Source: Colwellia sp. TT2012 (GTDB lineage Bacteria; Pseudomonadota; Gammaproteobacteria; Enterobacterales; Alteromonadaceae). From it: 64,000 nucleotides of DNA. Each line of letters starts with the position of its first letter. Positions within the stretch are counted from its first letter, which is position 1. The notes under the pieces are model-generated. The model did not search any database and had not been told where the DNA came from. It worked only from the letters and a program-made list of their open reading frames with translations. The position numbers were made by a program, and so were the translations under genes. This document shows, piece after piece, positions 9,058 to 18,524 of this stretch. The stretch is from the NCBI RefSeq assembly GCF_001440345.1, contig NZ_LJYX01000006.1, positions 186,001-250,000 on the forward strand, given 5' to 3'.

Positions 9058-10178
9058 TGACCATCAATATTTCAACCATAGCGCGAGCCAACAGCGCAGA
9101 CTTTCGCGCTATTATCCGTAATAAAATTCCTTTAATGGATGTACGGTCGCCGATTGAATTTGAAAAGGGCGCTTTTAATCAGTCGATTAATTACCCTCTG
9201 ATGACTGATGATGAACGAGCGGAAGTGGGTCTTTGTTATAAGAATAATGGCCAAGCGGCTGCTATTACTTTAGGCCATAGCTTAGTTTCAGGACAGACTA
9301 AAGCGAGTCGGCTGGCACAATGGCAAGACTTTGCTCGGGATAATCCACAGGGCTATTTATATTGTTTTCGCGGCGGTTTACGTTCACAAACGGTACAGCG
9401 CTGGTTAAAGGAGTCAGGTGTTAACTATCCACTGCTTATTGGTGGTTATAAAGCCCTGCGTCAGTTTTTACTGGACGAACTGGATAAAATAGCATTACAG
9501 CCATTGATGATTTTAGCTGGCAATACCGGCTGTGGCAAAACGCCTTTCCTAAGCCATTGTGTTAACAGTTTAGATTTAGAAGGGGCGGCGGGTCATCGAG
9601 GTTCGAGTTTTGGCGGCTTCGTTACCGGACAATCAAATCAAATAAATTTTGAAAATAAGCTAGTTGAACAATACATCACGGGTAACTATAACTCAGGGCA
9701 AACCTTGCTCTTAGAAGATGAGGGCAGGGCAATTGGCAGCATTCATTTACCGGATAGCTTAAGAGAAGCCATGGTATTAGCGCCAATAGTGGTGCTTGAA
9801 GAAAGCTTAGATTATCGACTTGAGCATATTTATCAAGAATACATCATAAAAATGACAGCCCAATACCAAGCTAAATATGGTGTTGAACAAGGCTTTGTCG
9901 CCTTTAGTCAGTATTTAGAGCAAGGCCTGTTTAAAGTACGAAAGCGCCTTGGTACCGAGCGTTACGGCCAATTAAAGGCAATACAGAGTACAGCCTTAAT
10001 GCAACAGAAAAATGGTCAACTTCACTATCATTTTGATTGGTTAAAACCTTTGCTCAGCGAATATTATGATCCCATGTATCAATACCAATTAGGACTCAAG
10101 GCCGAAAGAATAATTTTTCGTGGCAATAATGCCCAATGTTTATCTTTTTTGCAAAATGAGCTCGTTTTGGCTCGTTAG
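9057..10178 (+). CDS. mnmH: tRNA 2-selenouridine synthase
   Basis: 373 residues. Replaces sulfur by selenium at the wobble 2-thiouridine of tRNA-Glu/Gln/Lys via a geranylated intermediate; also known as SelU/YbbB. N-terminal rhodanese domain (about 10-130) with [14 protein letters not shown] and the active-site Cys103 in [11 protein letters not shown] (Cys97 in E. coli). The C-terminal P-loop domain has Walker [10 protein letters not shown] at 154-162 and [10 protein letters not shown] as the Walker B-like region. The ATG at 9057 overlaps the selD stop by one base. Expression therefore depends on selD. Ends 35 bp before a convergent gene, with no clear terminator in between. Confidence 0.95.
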   Translation: MTINISTIARANSADFRAIIRNKIPLMDVRSPIEFEKGAFNQSINYPLMTDDERAEVGLCYKNNGQAAAITLGHSLVSGQTKASRLAQWQDFARDNPQGYLYCFRGGLRSQTVQRWLKESGVNYPLLIGGYKALRQFLLDELDKIALQPLMILAGNTGCGKTPFLSHCVNSLDLEGAAGHRGSSFGGFVTGQSNQINFENKLVEQYITGNYNSGQTLLLEDEGRAIGSIHLPDSLREAMVLAPIVVLEESLDYRLEHIYQEYIIKMTAQYQAKYGVEQGFVAFSQYLEQGLFKVRKRLGTERYGQLKAIQSTALMQQKNGQLHYHFDWLKPLLSEYYDPMYQYQLGLKAERIIFRGNNAQCLSFLQNELVLAR

Positions 10179-10213
10179 TGCTATTTATTTTACTTCGCTT
10201 AGCCTCACTGTAA

Positions 10214-11284
10214 TCAGCGCACTGTAATCACCGCGCTAGCTGGCTCAGCTTGATAACGTTTAAACATGTGGGCGAGGGTTTCATGATCGGTACTAAGCTG
10301 CTTTTCTTTTAAAAAATCGGCATTATAAAGTTTACTATAAGATCGCTCTGCTAAGTCACAGCAAAAGGTGACGATAGTTTTGCCAGGGCCCATTTTTGCC
10401 GCAGCATATAAGGCTCCAGCAACATTTAACGCTGAGCTACTACCGAGTAATATACCGTCACGTTGGCTGATCTCTCGGGAAATGGTCACCAAGTCTTGAT
10501 CCGGTAACCGTATGGCCTTAGTTATCTTGGCCTGACGGAAATTTTCGACAGTACGCATAATGCCAATGCCTTCGGTAAAGGAACTACCGCTGGCTTGATA
10601 CTGGCCGGTTTTTAAATAGTGGTAGATGCCTGAGCCGTGGGGATCAACCAGCCATGTTTGTAATTGCGGGTTCTGCTCTGATAAATATTGAGAGTTACCT
10701 GCTATGGTGCCGCCAGTACCAACGACAGAAACCAATGCGTCAATATGGCCTTGAGTTTGTTGCCAAATTTCTGGTCCAGTATTGAGGTAATGGGCTTTAC
10801 AATTACTGATGTTTTCAAACTGATCAGCCCACCAATAATCCCCATGCTGTTCACCAAGGCGTTTGGCGGTATGATAAAAATGTTTTGGATCGGCAAAGGG
10901 GCAGGCATCAACGAGTAATAATTGCGCATTATATAGCGCGATCATTTGTTCTTTTTCTTTAGCTTGTCCTCTAGGCATTACCGCTAACATGTTAAAACCA
11001 TAGGCATTGGCAACGAGCGCTAAGCCAATACCGGTATTGCCGGCAGTGCCCTCGACTATGGTCATACCGTTTTTCAATTGACCACTTTCTATGGCGTCTT
11101 TTATTAACTGCAAGGCAGCTCGGTCTTTAATAGAGCCTCCTGGGTTTTGCTGCTCACACTTTAATAAAATCTCACAACCAGTTAACTCGCTCAGGCTATT
11201 GATACGTAATAAATCGGTATTGCCGATCAATTCAGTGATGTTATTGGCAATGTTATTGGTAGTGCTAGGGGAAAATATTGTCAT
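10214..11284 (-). CDS. PLP-dependent cysteine synthase-family protein
   Basis: 356 residues, fold-type II PLP enzyme. ELIGNTDLLRI near the N-terminus, the PLP lysine Lys53 in NPGGSIKDRAA, EGTAGNTGIGLA (substrate loop), VSVVGTGGTIAG (phosphate-binding loop), and a C-terminal segment with LGSSSALNVAGA. Family role: beta-replacement on O-acetylserine or a related donor with sulfide, giving cysteine. It is longer than CysK (about 320) and has a C-terminal extension (TIVTFCCDLAERSYSKLYN), like the cysteine-synthase paralogues of marine gammaproteobacteria whose donor is not established. It is not adjacent to other sulfur genes except metY 3 kb away. CysK, CysM or a CBS-type role cannot be separated from sequence alone. 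Confidence 0.8.
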   Translation of the reverse strand: MTIFSPSTTNNIANNITELIGNTDLLRINSLSELTGCEILLKCEQQNPGGSIKDRAALQLIKDAIESGQLKNGMTIVEGTAGNTGIGLALVANAYGFNMLAVMPRGQAKEKEQMIALYNAQLLLVDACPFADPKHFYHTAKRLGEQHGDYWWADQFENISNCKAHYLNTGPEIWQQTQGHIDALVSVVGTGGTIAGNSQYLSEQNPQLQTWLVDPHGSGIYHYLKTGQYQASGSSFTEGIGIMRTVENFRQAKITKAIRLPDQDLVTISREISQRDGILLGSSSALNVAGALYAAAKMGPGKTIVTFCCDLAERSYSKLYNADFLKEKQLSTDHETLAHMFKRYQAEPASAVITVR

Positions 11285-11339
11285 GGCATCTTCAAAGTCG
11301 CGAGGTGTTTATAAAAGCGTAGACCCAGCTAAGGTTAAA

Positions 11340-12623
11340 TCAAGCTGCACTTAGTGGCATAATTAAACTGAATTTTGCGCCGCCCAAGGTGGATTTTTCA
11401 ATGGTGCAGTTGCCTTGGTGCCAGATCATTATTCTTTTCACTATGGCGAGACCTAGACCAAAGCCACCTTGTTCTTTGTTCCTACTTTTATCTAAACGGG
11501 TAAATGCTTGGAAGATACTTTCTTGATCCTTGTCATCAATACCGCAACCATCATCGCTCACCGAAATAATGAGTCGATCATTTTGTATACTCGCTTTAAT
11601 TTCAACTAGGTTATCGGCATAACGAATGGCATTGGTAATTAAATTTTGGCTAGCTCGCTCGATTAGGTGTCCGTTACATAGACAAGAAATATCGTCTTGC
11701 AGTACAAGTGTTAGCGTTTTATTTGTGCTGCGTGTTAGCTTCTCTACTTGATTTACTAACAGCTCACTAATGTTTACCACGGTTTTGCTATGGGCTTGTT
11801 CAAGGGTTTCAATACGCGAATAATTGAGCATTTCATCGACCAGTGTTTCCATTTCCTGTAAATCGTTGGAAATACCTGCTATTTGCTCTGGCTTGGCATT
11901 GTCTAACATAGCGACAGAAAACCTGAGTCGAGACATGGGGGTTCTTAATTCATGAGATACGGCATTCACTAACTGGGTTTGCTCCGACAGTAAATGAGTA
12001 ATTCTCTGAGCCATGCTTTGAAAGGTTTGCACCACTATTGCGGTCGGTGAACTTTTATTTACTTGGCAGTTTATGGCGAGATTACCCGCAGAAATATCAT
12101 TGGCCATTTGTTTTAACTTGACTAAATCTAAGTAAATAGGGCGTGTCCATAAGGCGATAAAAGCCGCTAGTAGCAAATAAGATATGGTTAAGATGATATA
12201 TTTTAACTGGCTGTTTTCATGATTGTTGTCTGCATGGTAAGTGATTTCGAGCGGGCCAAGCTGATATAGGCTGGTGCTATTATTTTCTTGCAGATAAATG
12301 AGCGGGCGTTGCTGATGATCATAAATAACCACGGCTTCACCTCTTAGTAGGCGTGCTTTTTGTTTACTTAACCAGGCAATATCATCTAGCGGAATTATTG
12401 CCAGCGCAATGCTAGATTGTTGTGCAAAAAGCTGCGCTTTTTTAGCATCGTTTTCTATCAGGGCTGGCAACGCCTTAGCAAAACGTATCGCCTGTTGAAT
12501 TTCAGCACTATTTTCACTTTCGTCCGTTAGCGTTAAATGTTGCCATAACAATTCAGAGCCCCAGTTAATGGTGAGCAAGCCTATGGTTATTGCCAAATAT
12601 AAACTAATAAATAGTTTTATCAT
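11340..12623 (-). CDS. Two-component sensor histidine kinase, RstB-like
   Basis: 427 residues. TM1 about 4-22, periplasmic loop about 23-138 and TM2 about 141-160 are followed by HAMP, a HisKA domain with phosphoacceptor His224 in NAVSHELRTPMSRLRFS, and a HATPase domain with NLITNAIRYAD, SVSDDGCGID and GGFGLGLAIVKRI. The short periplasmic sensor and PMSRLRF phrase resemble RstB/CpxA-type kinases. It is the last gene of a minus-strand operon with MipA, DUF3019 and the response regulator. The regulator's effector domain ends 52 bp upstream. The partner regulator is frameshifted in this sequence, so signal output may be lost unless the shift is a sequencing error. Stimulus unknown. Confidence 0.88.
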   Translation of the reverse strand: MIKLFISLYLAITIGLLTINWGSELLWQHLTLTDESENSAEIQQAIRFAKALPALIENDAKKAQLFAQQSSIALAIIPLDDIAWLSKQKARLLRGEAVVIYDHQQRPLIYLQENNSTSLYQLGPLEITYHADNNHENSQLKYIILTISYLLLAAFIALWTRPIYLDLVKLKQMANDISAGNLAINCQVNKSSPTAIVVQTFQSMAQRITHLLSEQTQLVNAVSHELRTPMSRLRFSVAMLDNAKPEQIAGISNDLQEMETLVDEMLNYSRIETLEQAHSKTVVNISELLVNQVEKLTRSTNKTLTLVLQDDISCLCNGHLIERASQNLITNAIRYADNLVEIKASIQNDRLIISVSDDGCGIDDKDQESIFQAFTRLDKSRNKEQGGFGLGLAIVKRIMIWHQGNCTIEKSTLGGAKFSLIMPLSAA

Positions 12624-12675
12624 GGTGTGTTTTTATCCAGGTATGGTCGATAAAAAACTAATTTTTTGATTAAAG

Positions 12676-13367
12676 TTATTGCCATGCTGAAGAGCACAAT
12701 AAATAGCCCTTGCCCCAAATAGTAATGATTTTATAGGGCTTCTCGGTATCATCGGCTAATTTTTTCCGTAAACGAGATACTCTTACATCAACACTGCGGT
12801 CAAAACCATCGTAATCGCGGCCTATCATTTCTTGATGGATAAAGTCACGACTCTGTGGTTCATCTGGGTTATTGGCCAGTAACCAAAGTAATTCAAACTC
12901 ATGACTCGTTAGCTCAATATGCTCTTTATTTAAATGCACTTGACGAGACTTTTTATCAATATTGAGTTGGCCAATTTGAATATTGTCTTGCGCTGTTACC
13001 TTTTGTTTTTGCGTACGCCTTAAGACCATATTGATTCTAGCGAGCAACACATGAGGCACCACAGGTTTGATGATATAGTCGTCTGCACCTTCTCTAAGCC
13101 TATTACGTGGTCTAAATCACTGTCTTTGGCGGTAAGAAAGAGTATCGGTTTGCTAAACTGCTTTCTTACTCTTCGGCAAATACTAAAGCCATCGAGTTTG
13201 GGCAGCATAATATCAAGAATAACGACATCGGGTTGTTTGGCAAGAATAAACCCTGGTGCTTGTTCACCGCTATGTAATACGGTTACTTTAAAATTATTGG
13301 CTTGCAGGAATTGCTGAATAAGGCTGGCAAGACGTACATCATCTTCAACTAATAAAATATGTAACAT
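12676..13367 (-). pseudogene. OmpR/PhoB-family response regulator, RstA-like, broken by a single-base frameshift
   Basis: Two abutting frames make up one regulator. 13367-about 13090 encodes the receiver (MLHILLVEDDVRLASLI, phosphoacceptor in PDVVILDIMLPKLDG, LTAKDSDLDHVIGLEK). About 13090-12676 encodes the end of the receiver and the winged helix (ELTSHEFELLWLLANNPDEP, then DRSVDVRVSRLRKKL and KIITIWGKGYLL). Adding one G in the GG run at 13086-13091 would restore GLEKGADDYIIKPVVPHVLL, the expected sequence. The ATG at 13367 overlaps the stop of the upstream DUF3019 gene by one base. The break is either a real recent mutation or a one-base assembly error; everything else looks under selection. 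Confidence 0.88.
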
Positions 13368-13771
13368 TAAAATAGACTCCAACCGGCGCGTAAACGGCGT
13401 CGATATTTCTTGGCAAGGCTACTATTTATGGTGATCAACTGCGTGGCAATGATATGGTGATTATCATCTTTTAAGGTATATTCCATATTTTCCTCAATGT
13501 TGATTTTAATCACAGCTGTTACTTTCTTTTGCTTAAGCCAACAGGCCACTTTTGTTATGCCCTGATAAAGACAGCTGTTAATGATTTTTGGTGATTGCCA
13601 GCTAACCGTTGCAGTCATGCTACAGGCATCTCCGGGTCTTTTAACAATACAAACTAAAGGTTTTATTGAAAATGTAATGACATTTTTTTCTTCGGCTTTA
13701 TCATGTTCAGCAAGGGCTGAGAAAGAAAAAAAGCTAACAATTAATAAAATTGGCCAGGTGTTACAACGCAT
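13367..13771 (-). CDS. DUF3019-family periplasmic protein
   Basis: 134 residues with a clear signal peptide (MRCNTWPILLIVSFFSFSALA, cleavage after ALA). The mature part matches the DUF3019 pattern as I remember it: an N-terminal ITFSIKPLVCIVKRPGDAC, then ATVSWQSP, SCLYQG, ACW and a C-terminal arginine-rich YRRRLRAGWSLF. Four cysteines could form two disulfides. It overlaps the MipA gene upstream by 11 bp and the regulator downstream by 1 bp, so the operon is tightly coupled. DUF3019 genes are commonly found beside MipA/OmpV and an RstAB-like system in Shewanella and relatives (from memory). The molecular function is unknown. Confidence 0.8.
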   Translation of the reverse strand: MRCNTWPILLIVSFFSFSALAEHDKAEEKNVITFSIKPLVCIVKRPGDACSMTATVSWQSPKIINSCLYQGITKVACWLKQKKVTAVIKINIEENMEYTLKDDNHHIIATQLITINSSLAKKYRRRLRAGWSLF

Positions 13772-14654
13772 ATTCTACCCCAACAAAAAAGGTATCAATA
13801 ACATTATCATGCACCAGAGGGCTGTCGGTCAGTGAACTGTCTAACCACTCTCTTTGTAGCATTAATTTAACCGACCAATTTTTATTAAAGGCATATTGGT
13901 TAATAAACTTTATATAAGGGCTTAAACTTGCCTTACCCTGATAATATAATTCTTCGGCAACCTTATCTTGTTTATCAATGCCATAATAATAATCTACTTG
14001 TTCTTTGCTTTGCCAATTAGCCCCTACGGTCAGGGTCAAAAGATTGTTGGGTTTGGCACTAAAAGTAAACGGCTGCTCTAACGCTAGCTGACCATTTAAG
14101 CCGTTATAGACGTTATTGATATTGTGCAGTAACTTCACCTGAAGATGACTGTGCTGGAAGAAAAACCAATTAACTTGTAAGCCAGCATCCAATGCCCACT
14201 TTCTGTCTTGCACCTGGCCTAGTTCAACTTCAATAATATCAGCATCACTGCCTCCAGCACCCTCTATGGCGTCCATTGCTTCATCGAACAGGGGTTCGCT
14301 TACTATGCTGTTAGAGAGGGTATTGACAAAAATATTATTGGGGTGCCAACGCTGAAAAAATGAATTTTCACGATTTATCTGGCTAACAGCGCTAAAGGAC
14401 AAAGCGCTATTTTCGTGAAATGTAAATCCTAAGGTATTGTTATCTATGAATACTTTTTCACCATAATAACTAAAATTGGGTACAATAACTAAGGGTATAT
14501 TGTCGCCATCATTTAGCGGATTGGTGATGACACCAGCACCCAAAGCAATGGAAAACTGCCACTCACCTACGGGCACACAGTCGCTATCTGCAGGTGGGCA
14601 TTGTGCATATACTGATGGGCTAATGATAAATAGCAGTAAAATTAGATACTTCAA
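13761..14654 (-). CDS. MipA/OmpV-family outer-membrane protein
   Basis: About 297 residues if translation starts at TTG 14654, directly before the signal peptide LKYLILLLFIISPSVYA. An alternative GTG start at 14702 would add 16 residues upstream of the signal, which is less natural. The mature protein has alternating amphipathic strands (WQFSIALGAGVITNPL, ALSFSAVSQI, WALDAGLQVNWFF, SVKLMLQREWL) and ends in an amphipathic strand VIDTFFVGVEYAL, as in outer-membrane barrels of the MipA/OmpV family. These proteins act as porins or as scaffolds for murein enzymes. First gene of the operon MipA-DUF3019-regulator-kinase. It probably reports or transports the signal the kinase senses; that is inference. 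Confidence 0.8.
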   Translation of the reverse strand: MKYLILLLFIISPSVYAQCPPADSDCVPVGEWQFSIALGAGVITNPLNDGDNIPLVIVPNFSYYGEKVFIDNNTLGFTFHENSALSFSAVSQINRENSFFQRWHPNNIFVNTLSNSIVSEPLFDEAMDAIEGAGGSDADIIEVELGQVQDRKWALDAGLQVNWFFFQHSHLQVKLLHNINNVYNGLNGQLALEQPFTFSAKPNNLLTLTVGANWQSKEQVDYYYGIDKQDKVAEELYYQGKASLSPYIKFINQYAFNKNWSVKLMLQREWLDSSLTDSPLVHDNVIDTFFVGVEYAL

Positions 14655-14819
14655 GTTTATCGCTTCTGGTGAATAGCTATGGTTTTGCCTATAAGTTAAC
14701 ACTGATGTAAGGGTTGGTCACTCTCGATTACATAAGGTTACATTTGATTGCACCTGGCAACGGAATTATTACTGACACTCGGTAAAGTGGATTTAAACCT
14801 AACATAAGGAGAATGAATA

Positions 14820-16973
14820 ATGTTTAATAAAAAGCTTAAGCTTTTATCGGTGTTTACTCGGTCCGAGTTCGCACTTTGTTCGGGACTTATCCTGTGTGCA
14901 CTTACCTCAATGTTAACGGGCTGTATAAGTGATAACAGTAAAGCTCTGCCCGAGCTTAATGACTTACAGATGAGCTTAACGCCTTTGGTAAGGGGGACAG
15001 CCAATACCGCCACCACTTTTGAGCAGCATATTAAAAATGGTCTCTACTTACGCAGTGTGCACAATAATAATGATGTTGATGGCATGTTAGAGAGTGCCGT
15101 TGTGGCTGATCAGGTAAGCGCCGGTGATGCAGGGTTTTCTCAAATCTTTTCTCAAACGAATGTTCAGCAACAGGGCGTTGCTGAAGGGGATAGAGTTAAA
15201 TATGACGGCGAACATATGTTTATCGCTAATAATCAATATGATTTTCAAATGCTTGAAAACTCAACATCGAAGGTTCAAAGCTCTGTCAGAGTGATGCAGC
15301 GAGCTAGTAATGGCGATGTAAGTGAGGCGGCCAATATTTCCCTAAATTTACCTTCAGCTAATATTAATAGTTTATACCTAAACAATAATACCTTGGTGGT
15401 TGTTTCAGATGTTTACCAAGAGCAAGCCGCCAATATGAATGGTAGCTATATTGCCGCTGATACTATTATGCCCAGTAAAACTAAATTTAATGTTTCCTTG
15501 GTCAATGTCAGTGAGCCAAAAAATAGCACCATGATAGGTTCGCTAACGTTTGATGGCCTTGTTGTTGATAGCCGCAGAGTAGGTGATACCTTATATGTGA
15601 TCAGCCGCTATTCTCCTGTGGTGGATGATTTGTATTATGCTGAAAGTGAAGACGAAAAGTGGGCTAATTACCGTCGTATTATGGATACTAATATCAGTGA
15701 GTTATTGCCTAAATACCGTGATCAAGACGGCATTGAGCGAGCATTAGTAACCGCTGAAAACTGTTACTTACCTGAGAATGCCACCGATAAAGATGGCTTT
15801 GATGCTATGGTAACGTTAACGGCAATCAATATTAATAATCCGCAACAGTTGAGCTCTGTCTGTGTTAATAGCGACGTTCAAGGGATTTATGCCACAGCTT
15901 CTTCTGTGTATTTGTATAGCACTAACTATGTAAGCCAGTTTCTCTTTGACAGCCAAGCAGAGCAAACTAGCGAAGAAAAATCTGTTATTCATAAATTTAC
16001 CCTTGATGGCCGTGCAATCGATTATGTCGCATCGGGCACCTTGTCGGGTCGCTTTGATTGGCATATGTCCAATTTAAGGTTTAGTGAACATAATGGCGAT
16101 TTGCGGGTAATAACCACCGAAGGTAATCGCTTTTCTGGTTATCAGCATAAGTTGAATATTCTTAGACAAAATCATAAGACGTTAACCCTTATTGCTCAAC
16201 TACCTAATGCAAGTAACCCTAAGCCCATAGGTAAGGTAAACAATGACGGCATAGTATTCGAAGATATTAAATCGGTGCGATTTTTTGGTGACCTAGCCTA
16301 TGTGGTTACGTTTTTAACAACAGATCCACTGTATGTGCTTGATCTATCAGACTCGATGAACCCCCTTATTCGCGGTGAGCTAGAAGTACCCGGTTATTCT
16401 TCCTATCTACATCCGGTATCACCCACCTTATTATTAGGCATAGGGCAAAACGTTGGTTTAGGTATATTCGACATAAATAACGGTCAAGCACTGCCAGCAG
16501 AAGACTTTCCACTAGTTCAAGGTGCAAAAGTCACTTTATTTGATGTCAGTGATTTATCAGCACCGAAAGAAATACGCTCTTTAGTGTTTGAAGGTGCTTA
16601 TACTCCTGTTGAATATAATTATCATGCTTTTACTTCTTTAGCGACTGAAGATGGCTCATATCGTATAGCGATACCTTTTGAGCGTTGGTTAACCACCAGT
16701 TATGTGCAGGAAGGGGGGGGGATAGTGTATGAATGGAATCAAGAAAACTTCCTTGGCCTATTCGAACTCAGTAATATAACTCAAGGTGATAGTAGTGCCG
16801 AACTGAATTATCTTGGCAGAGTTGATGCTATTGAAATAGAAGAGCCTTTTAATCATGCCTCTGCTTGGGATGACCGAGCGATATTGCATGATGACGATGT
16901 TTATTATATTCATGGCATGCAAGTTTGGAAATCCTTATGGCATAACCCAGAACAAGTGGTAGGGCCGTTTTAG
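14820..16973 (+). CDS. Beta-propeller domain lipoprotein
   Basis: 717 residues. The signal peptide ends in a lipobox LTGC (Cys about 35), so it is probably lipid-anchored. FSQTNVQQQGVAEGDRVKYD at about 110-129 matches the N-terminal block of the secreted beta-propeller family (usually FSxTNVQVxGVDExDxVKTDG). The rest has repeated strand-rich units such as LYLNNNTLVVVSDVY, VYLYSTNYVS, VRFFGDLAYVVTF and the typical PLYVLDLSDSMNPLIRGELE. Family members are secreted or membrane-bound and often carry calcium sites; no enzyme activity is established. Divergent from the MipA operon with 165 bp between. A terminator follows at 17045. Confidence 0.82.
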   Translation: MFNKKLKLLSVFTRSEFALCSGLILCALTSMLTGCISDNSKALPELNDLQMSLTPLVRGTANTATTFEQHIKNGLYLRSVHNNNDVDGMLESAVVADQVSAGDAGFSQIFSQTNVQQQGVAEGDRVKYDGEHMFIANNQYDFQMLENSTSKVQSSVRVMQRASNGDVSEAANISLNLPSANINSLYLNNNTLVVVSDVYQEQAANMNGSYIAADTIMPSKTKFNVSLVNVSEPKNSTMIGSLTFDGLVVDSRRVGDTLYVISRYSPVVDDLYYAESEDEKWANYRRIMDTNISELLPKYRDQDGIERALVTAENCYLPENATDKDGFDAMVTLTAININNPQQLSSVCVNSDVQGIYATASSVYLYSTNYVSQFLFDSQAEQTSEEKSVIHKFTLDGRAIDYVASGTLSGRFDWHMSNLRFSEHNGDLRVITTEGNRFSGYQHKLNILRQNHKTLTLIAQLPNASNPKPIGKVNNDGIVFEDIKSVRFFGDLAYVVTFLTTDPLYVLDLSDSMNPLIRGELEVPGYSSYLHPVSPTLLLGIGQNVGLGIFDINNGQALPAEDFPLVQGAKVTLFDVSDLSAPKEIRSLVFEGAYTPVEYNYHAFTSLATEDGSYRIAIPFERWLTTSYVQEGGGIVYEWNQENFLGLFELSNITQGDSSAELNYLGRVDAIEIEEPFNHASAWDDRAILHDDDVYYIHGMQVWKSLWHNPEQVVGPF

Positions 16974-17044
16974 CTTAACAACTCGGCTCAACCTTGGTGA
17001 AGTAAGTAAACGAATTCTCTTAAGGCGAGTTGAGGTGACTTACC

Positions 17045-17069
17045 AAGCTCTCAATAAGAGAGCTTTTTT
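17045..17069 (+). terminator. Rho-independent terminator
   Basis: AAGCTCTC-AATA-GAGAGCTT-type hairpin followed by a run of T, 72 bp after the stop of the propeller lipoprotein gene. Confidence 0.85.
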
Positions 17070-17216
17070 ATGCCTAAAATAACGGCAACACTTTACTTGG
17101 TTACATAAAGTCCTAGTCTGCTGATTTTCATTATTGATTATGGATTGTCGCTACCTTATATGGATCGATAGCATTTCCCGAAAGTAATACTCGCTCATCA
17201 TCAATGGGGTTTTAAT

Positions 17217-17861
17217 TTACAAGTGACCCACTTTAACCAATATAATTGTCTCTTGTTCTACATAAGGAAAATGTTCGCTCATATGCGGACTACGAAGCCA
17301 AGAGCCTGCGGGATAGCGACCATACTCATCAATGAACTCGCCACTAATGACAAATATTTCTTCGCCGCCAAAGTGCTTGTGTGGTTGGAATCGCTCACCT
17401 TTGGGCCACTTAACTAGCGCAGTGGATTCGCCTTGGTAGTTGTGCAATGGCATAACCATTAATTTGCCCATGCCCGGTGACCAGTCTGTTTTAGTGGTAT
17501 CAATGATTAAATGTTCATTATCACCTGATTGAAATTGGTGCAGCTTTACTAATAATATACAGCCGTCTTTACTAAAGGGCGCGTGTCGAAAGCCCTCTGG
17601 GTTTCTAAAGTAACTTCCAGCATGATAATCACCGGTGTGATCAGAAAAGCTGCCCGATAAAACAAAGATTTCCTCACCTAGCGGATGATCATGTTCATTA
17701 AAGCTAGCGCCGGGATCAAACTTAACTAAGCTGGTGGCATGGCCTCTTTCTGCGTCCTCTCTGGCTAAGGGTTTACGCCAAACACCTGAATGCGGACTCG
17801 CTAGCCAAGGTTGTTCTTGGGTATTAATGAATACCTTTTCAGTGAAGTTCATATTAAGCAT
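17217..17861 (-). CDS. Double-cupin protein, ChrR-like cupin domains
   Basis: 214 residues built from two cupin repeats. Repeat 1: EHDHPLGEEIFVLSGSFSDH, then AGSYFRNP. Repeat 2: QPHKHFGGEEIFVISGEFID, then AGSWLRSP. Each keeps the metal-ligand pattern HxHxxGEE, so both sites can probably bind Zn or another divalent ion. The cupin resembles the C-terminal anti-sigma domain of ChrR, but there is no N-terminal zinc anti-sigma domain or sigma-factor gene nearby, so an enzymatic or small-molecule-binding role is as likely. The start ATG 17861 is followed by another in-frame ATG three codons later. Monocistronic, followed by the dispersed repeat. Specific function unknown. Confidence 0.75.
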   Translation of the reverse strand: MLNMNFTEKVFINTQEQPWLASPHSGVWRKPLAREDAERGHATSLVKFDPGASFNEHDHPLGEEIFVLSGSFSDHTGDYHAGSYFRNPEGFRHAPFSKDGCILLVKLHQFQSGDNEHLIIDTTKTDWSPGMGKLMVMPLHNYQGESTALVKWPKGERFQPHKHFGGEEIFVISGEFIDEYGRYPAGSWLRSPHMSEHFPYVEQETIILVKVGHL

Positions 17862-17924
17862 GGTTTATCCTCTAATACCCATTAATTAAATAATCTACTT
17901 GGTATAATATCCTCTATTCAATAC

Positions 17925-18281
17925 TATACCCGTGACCATTCAAAGTGCAGGATTTTAGCGGGAATTAACATGACTTTAGGCAAGCAAGATGATTTAAGCA
18001 TAGTCATTCTATGGTTTGATTATTTAACGCCGTATAAAGTCATGGTAAACCCATCGAAGAAGCGCTTGAGCAACATCACTTCATCGTTGCGTATGTAATT
18101 AAGGACGCTGCATGGATGCAGCTTAATAGAGAATGCAGACGGTACAGGAAGTACCTTATTAGATAATGCAGGAGCAATTATCCTGAGCATATTCTCCTGA
18201 ACAACCATGAATAAAATACGCGCCTTGATCATGAGTCGCTCAGGTGTACACAAACGAGCATATTGAAGTCGCTTGGGTATA
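17925..18281. repeat. Dispersed repeat copy 2, about 357 bp, same family as 7425-7736
   Basis: Left end TATACCCGTGACCATTCAA, then AGTGC. The right end is a diverged inverted copy (TATACCCAAGCGACTTCAA on the other strand). Long stretches are nearly identical to copy 1, for example GCATAGTCATTCTATGGTTT and GAGCAACATCACTTCATCGT. Compared with copy 1 it contains an extra hairpin module at about 18140-18180 (GGTACAGGAAGTACC followed by TTATTAGATAATGCAGGAGC). Confidence 0.75.
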
Positions 18282-18524
18282 TACCAAGTACGCACAATAG
18301 GGTTTGGCAAGCACTTTTAGCTACATTTTCATGGAGAGTAAGGCAATTAAATTTTAAATAAAATCAGAAAATAGATATAGATGACAGTAATCTTTAAGCT
18401 CATTGATGATATTGCCAATATAAAAAATACCGCCATATTATTGCGCTAAGAAGAAATAAGCTTCAAAATGAAGCTCGTCAGTTTAAAAATCTCTAACAAT
18501 CATGCTAAGTAGTAATTAATTCAT
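18282..18524. other. Spacer upstream of the exonuclease gene
   Basis: AT-rich, no ORF or RNA recognised. Presumably holds the promoter of the exonuclease gene. Confidence 0.3.
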
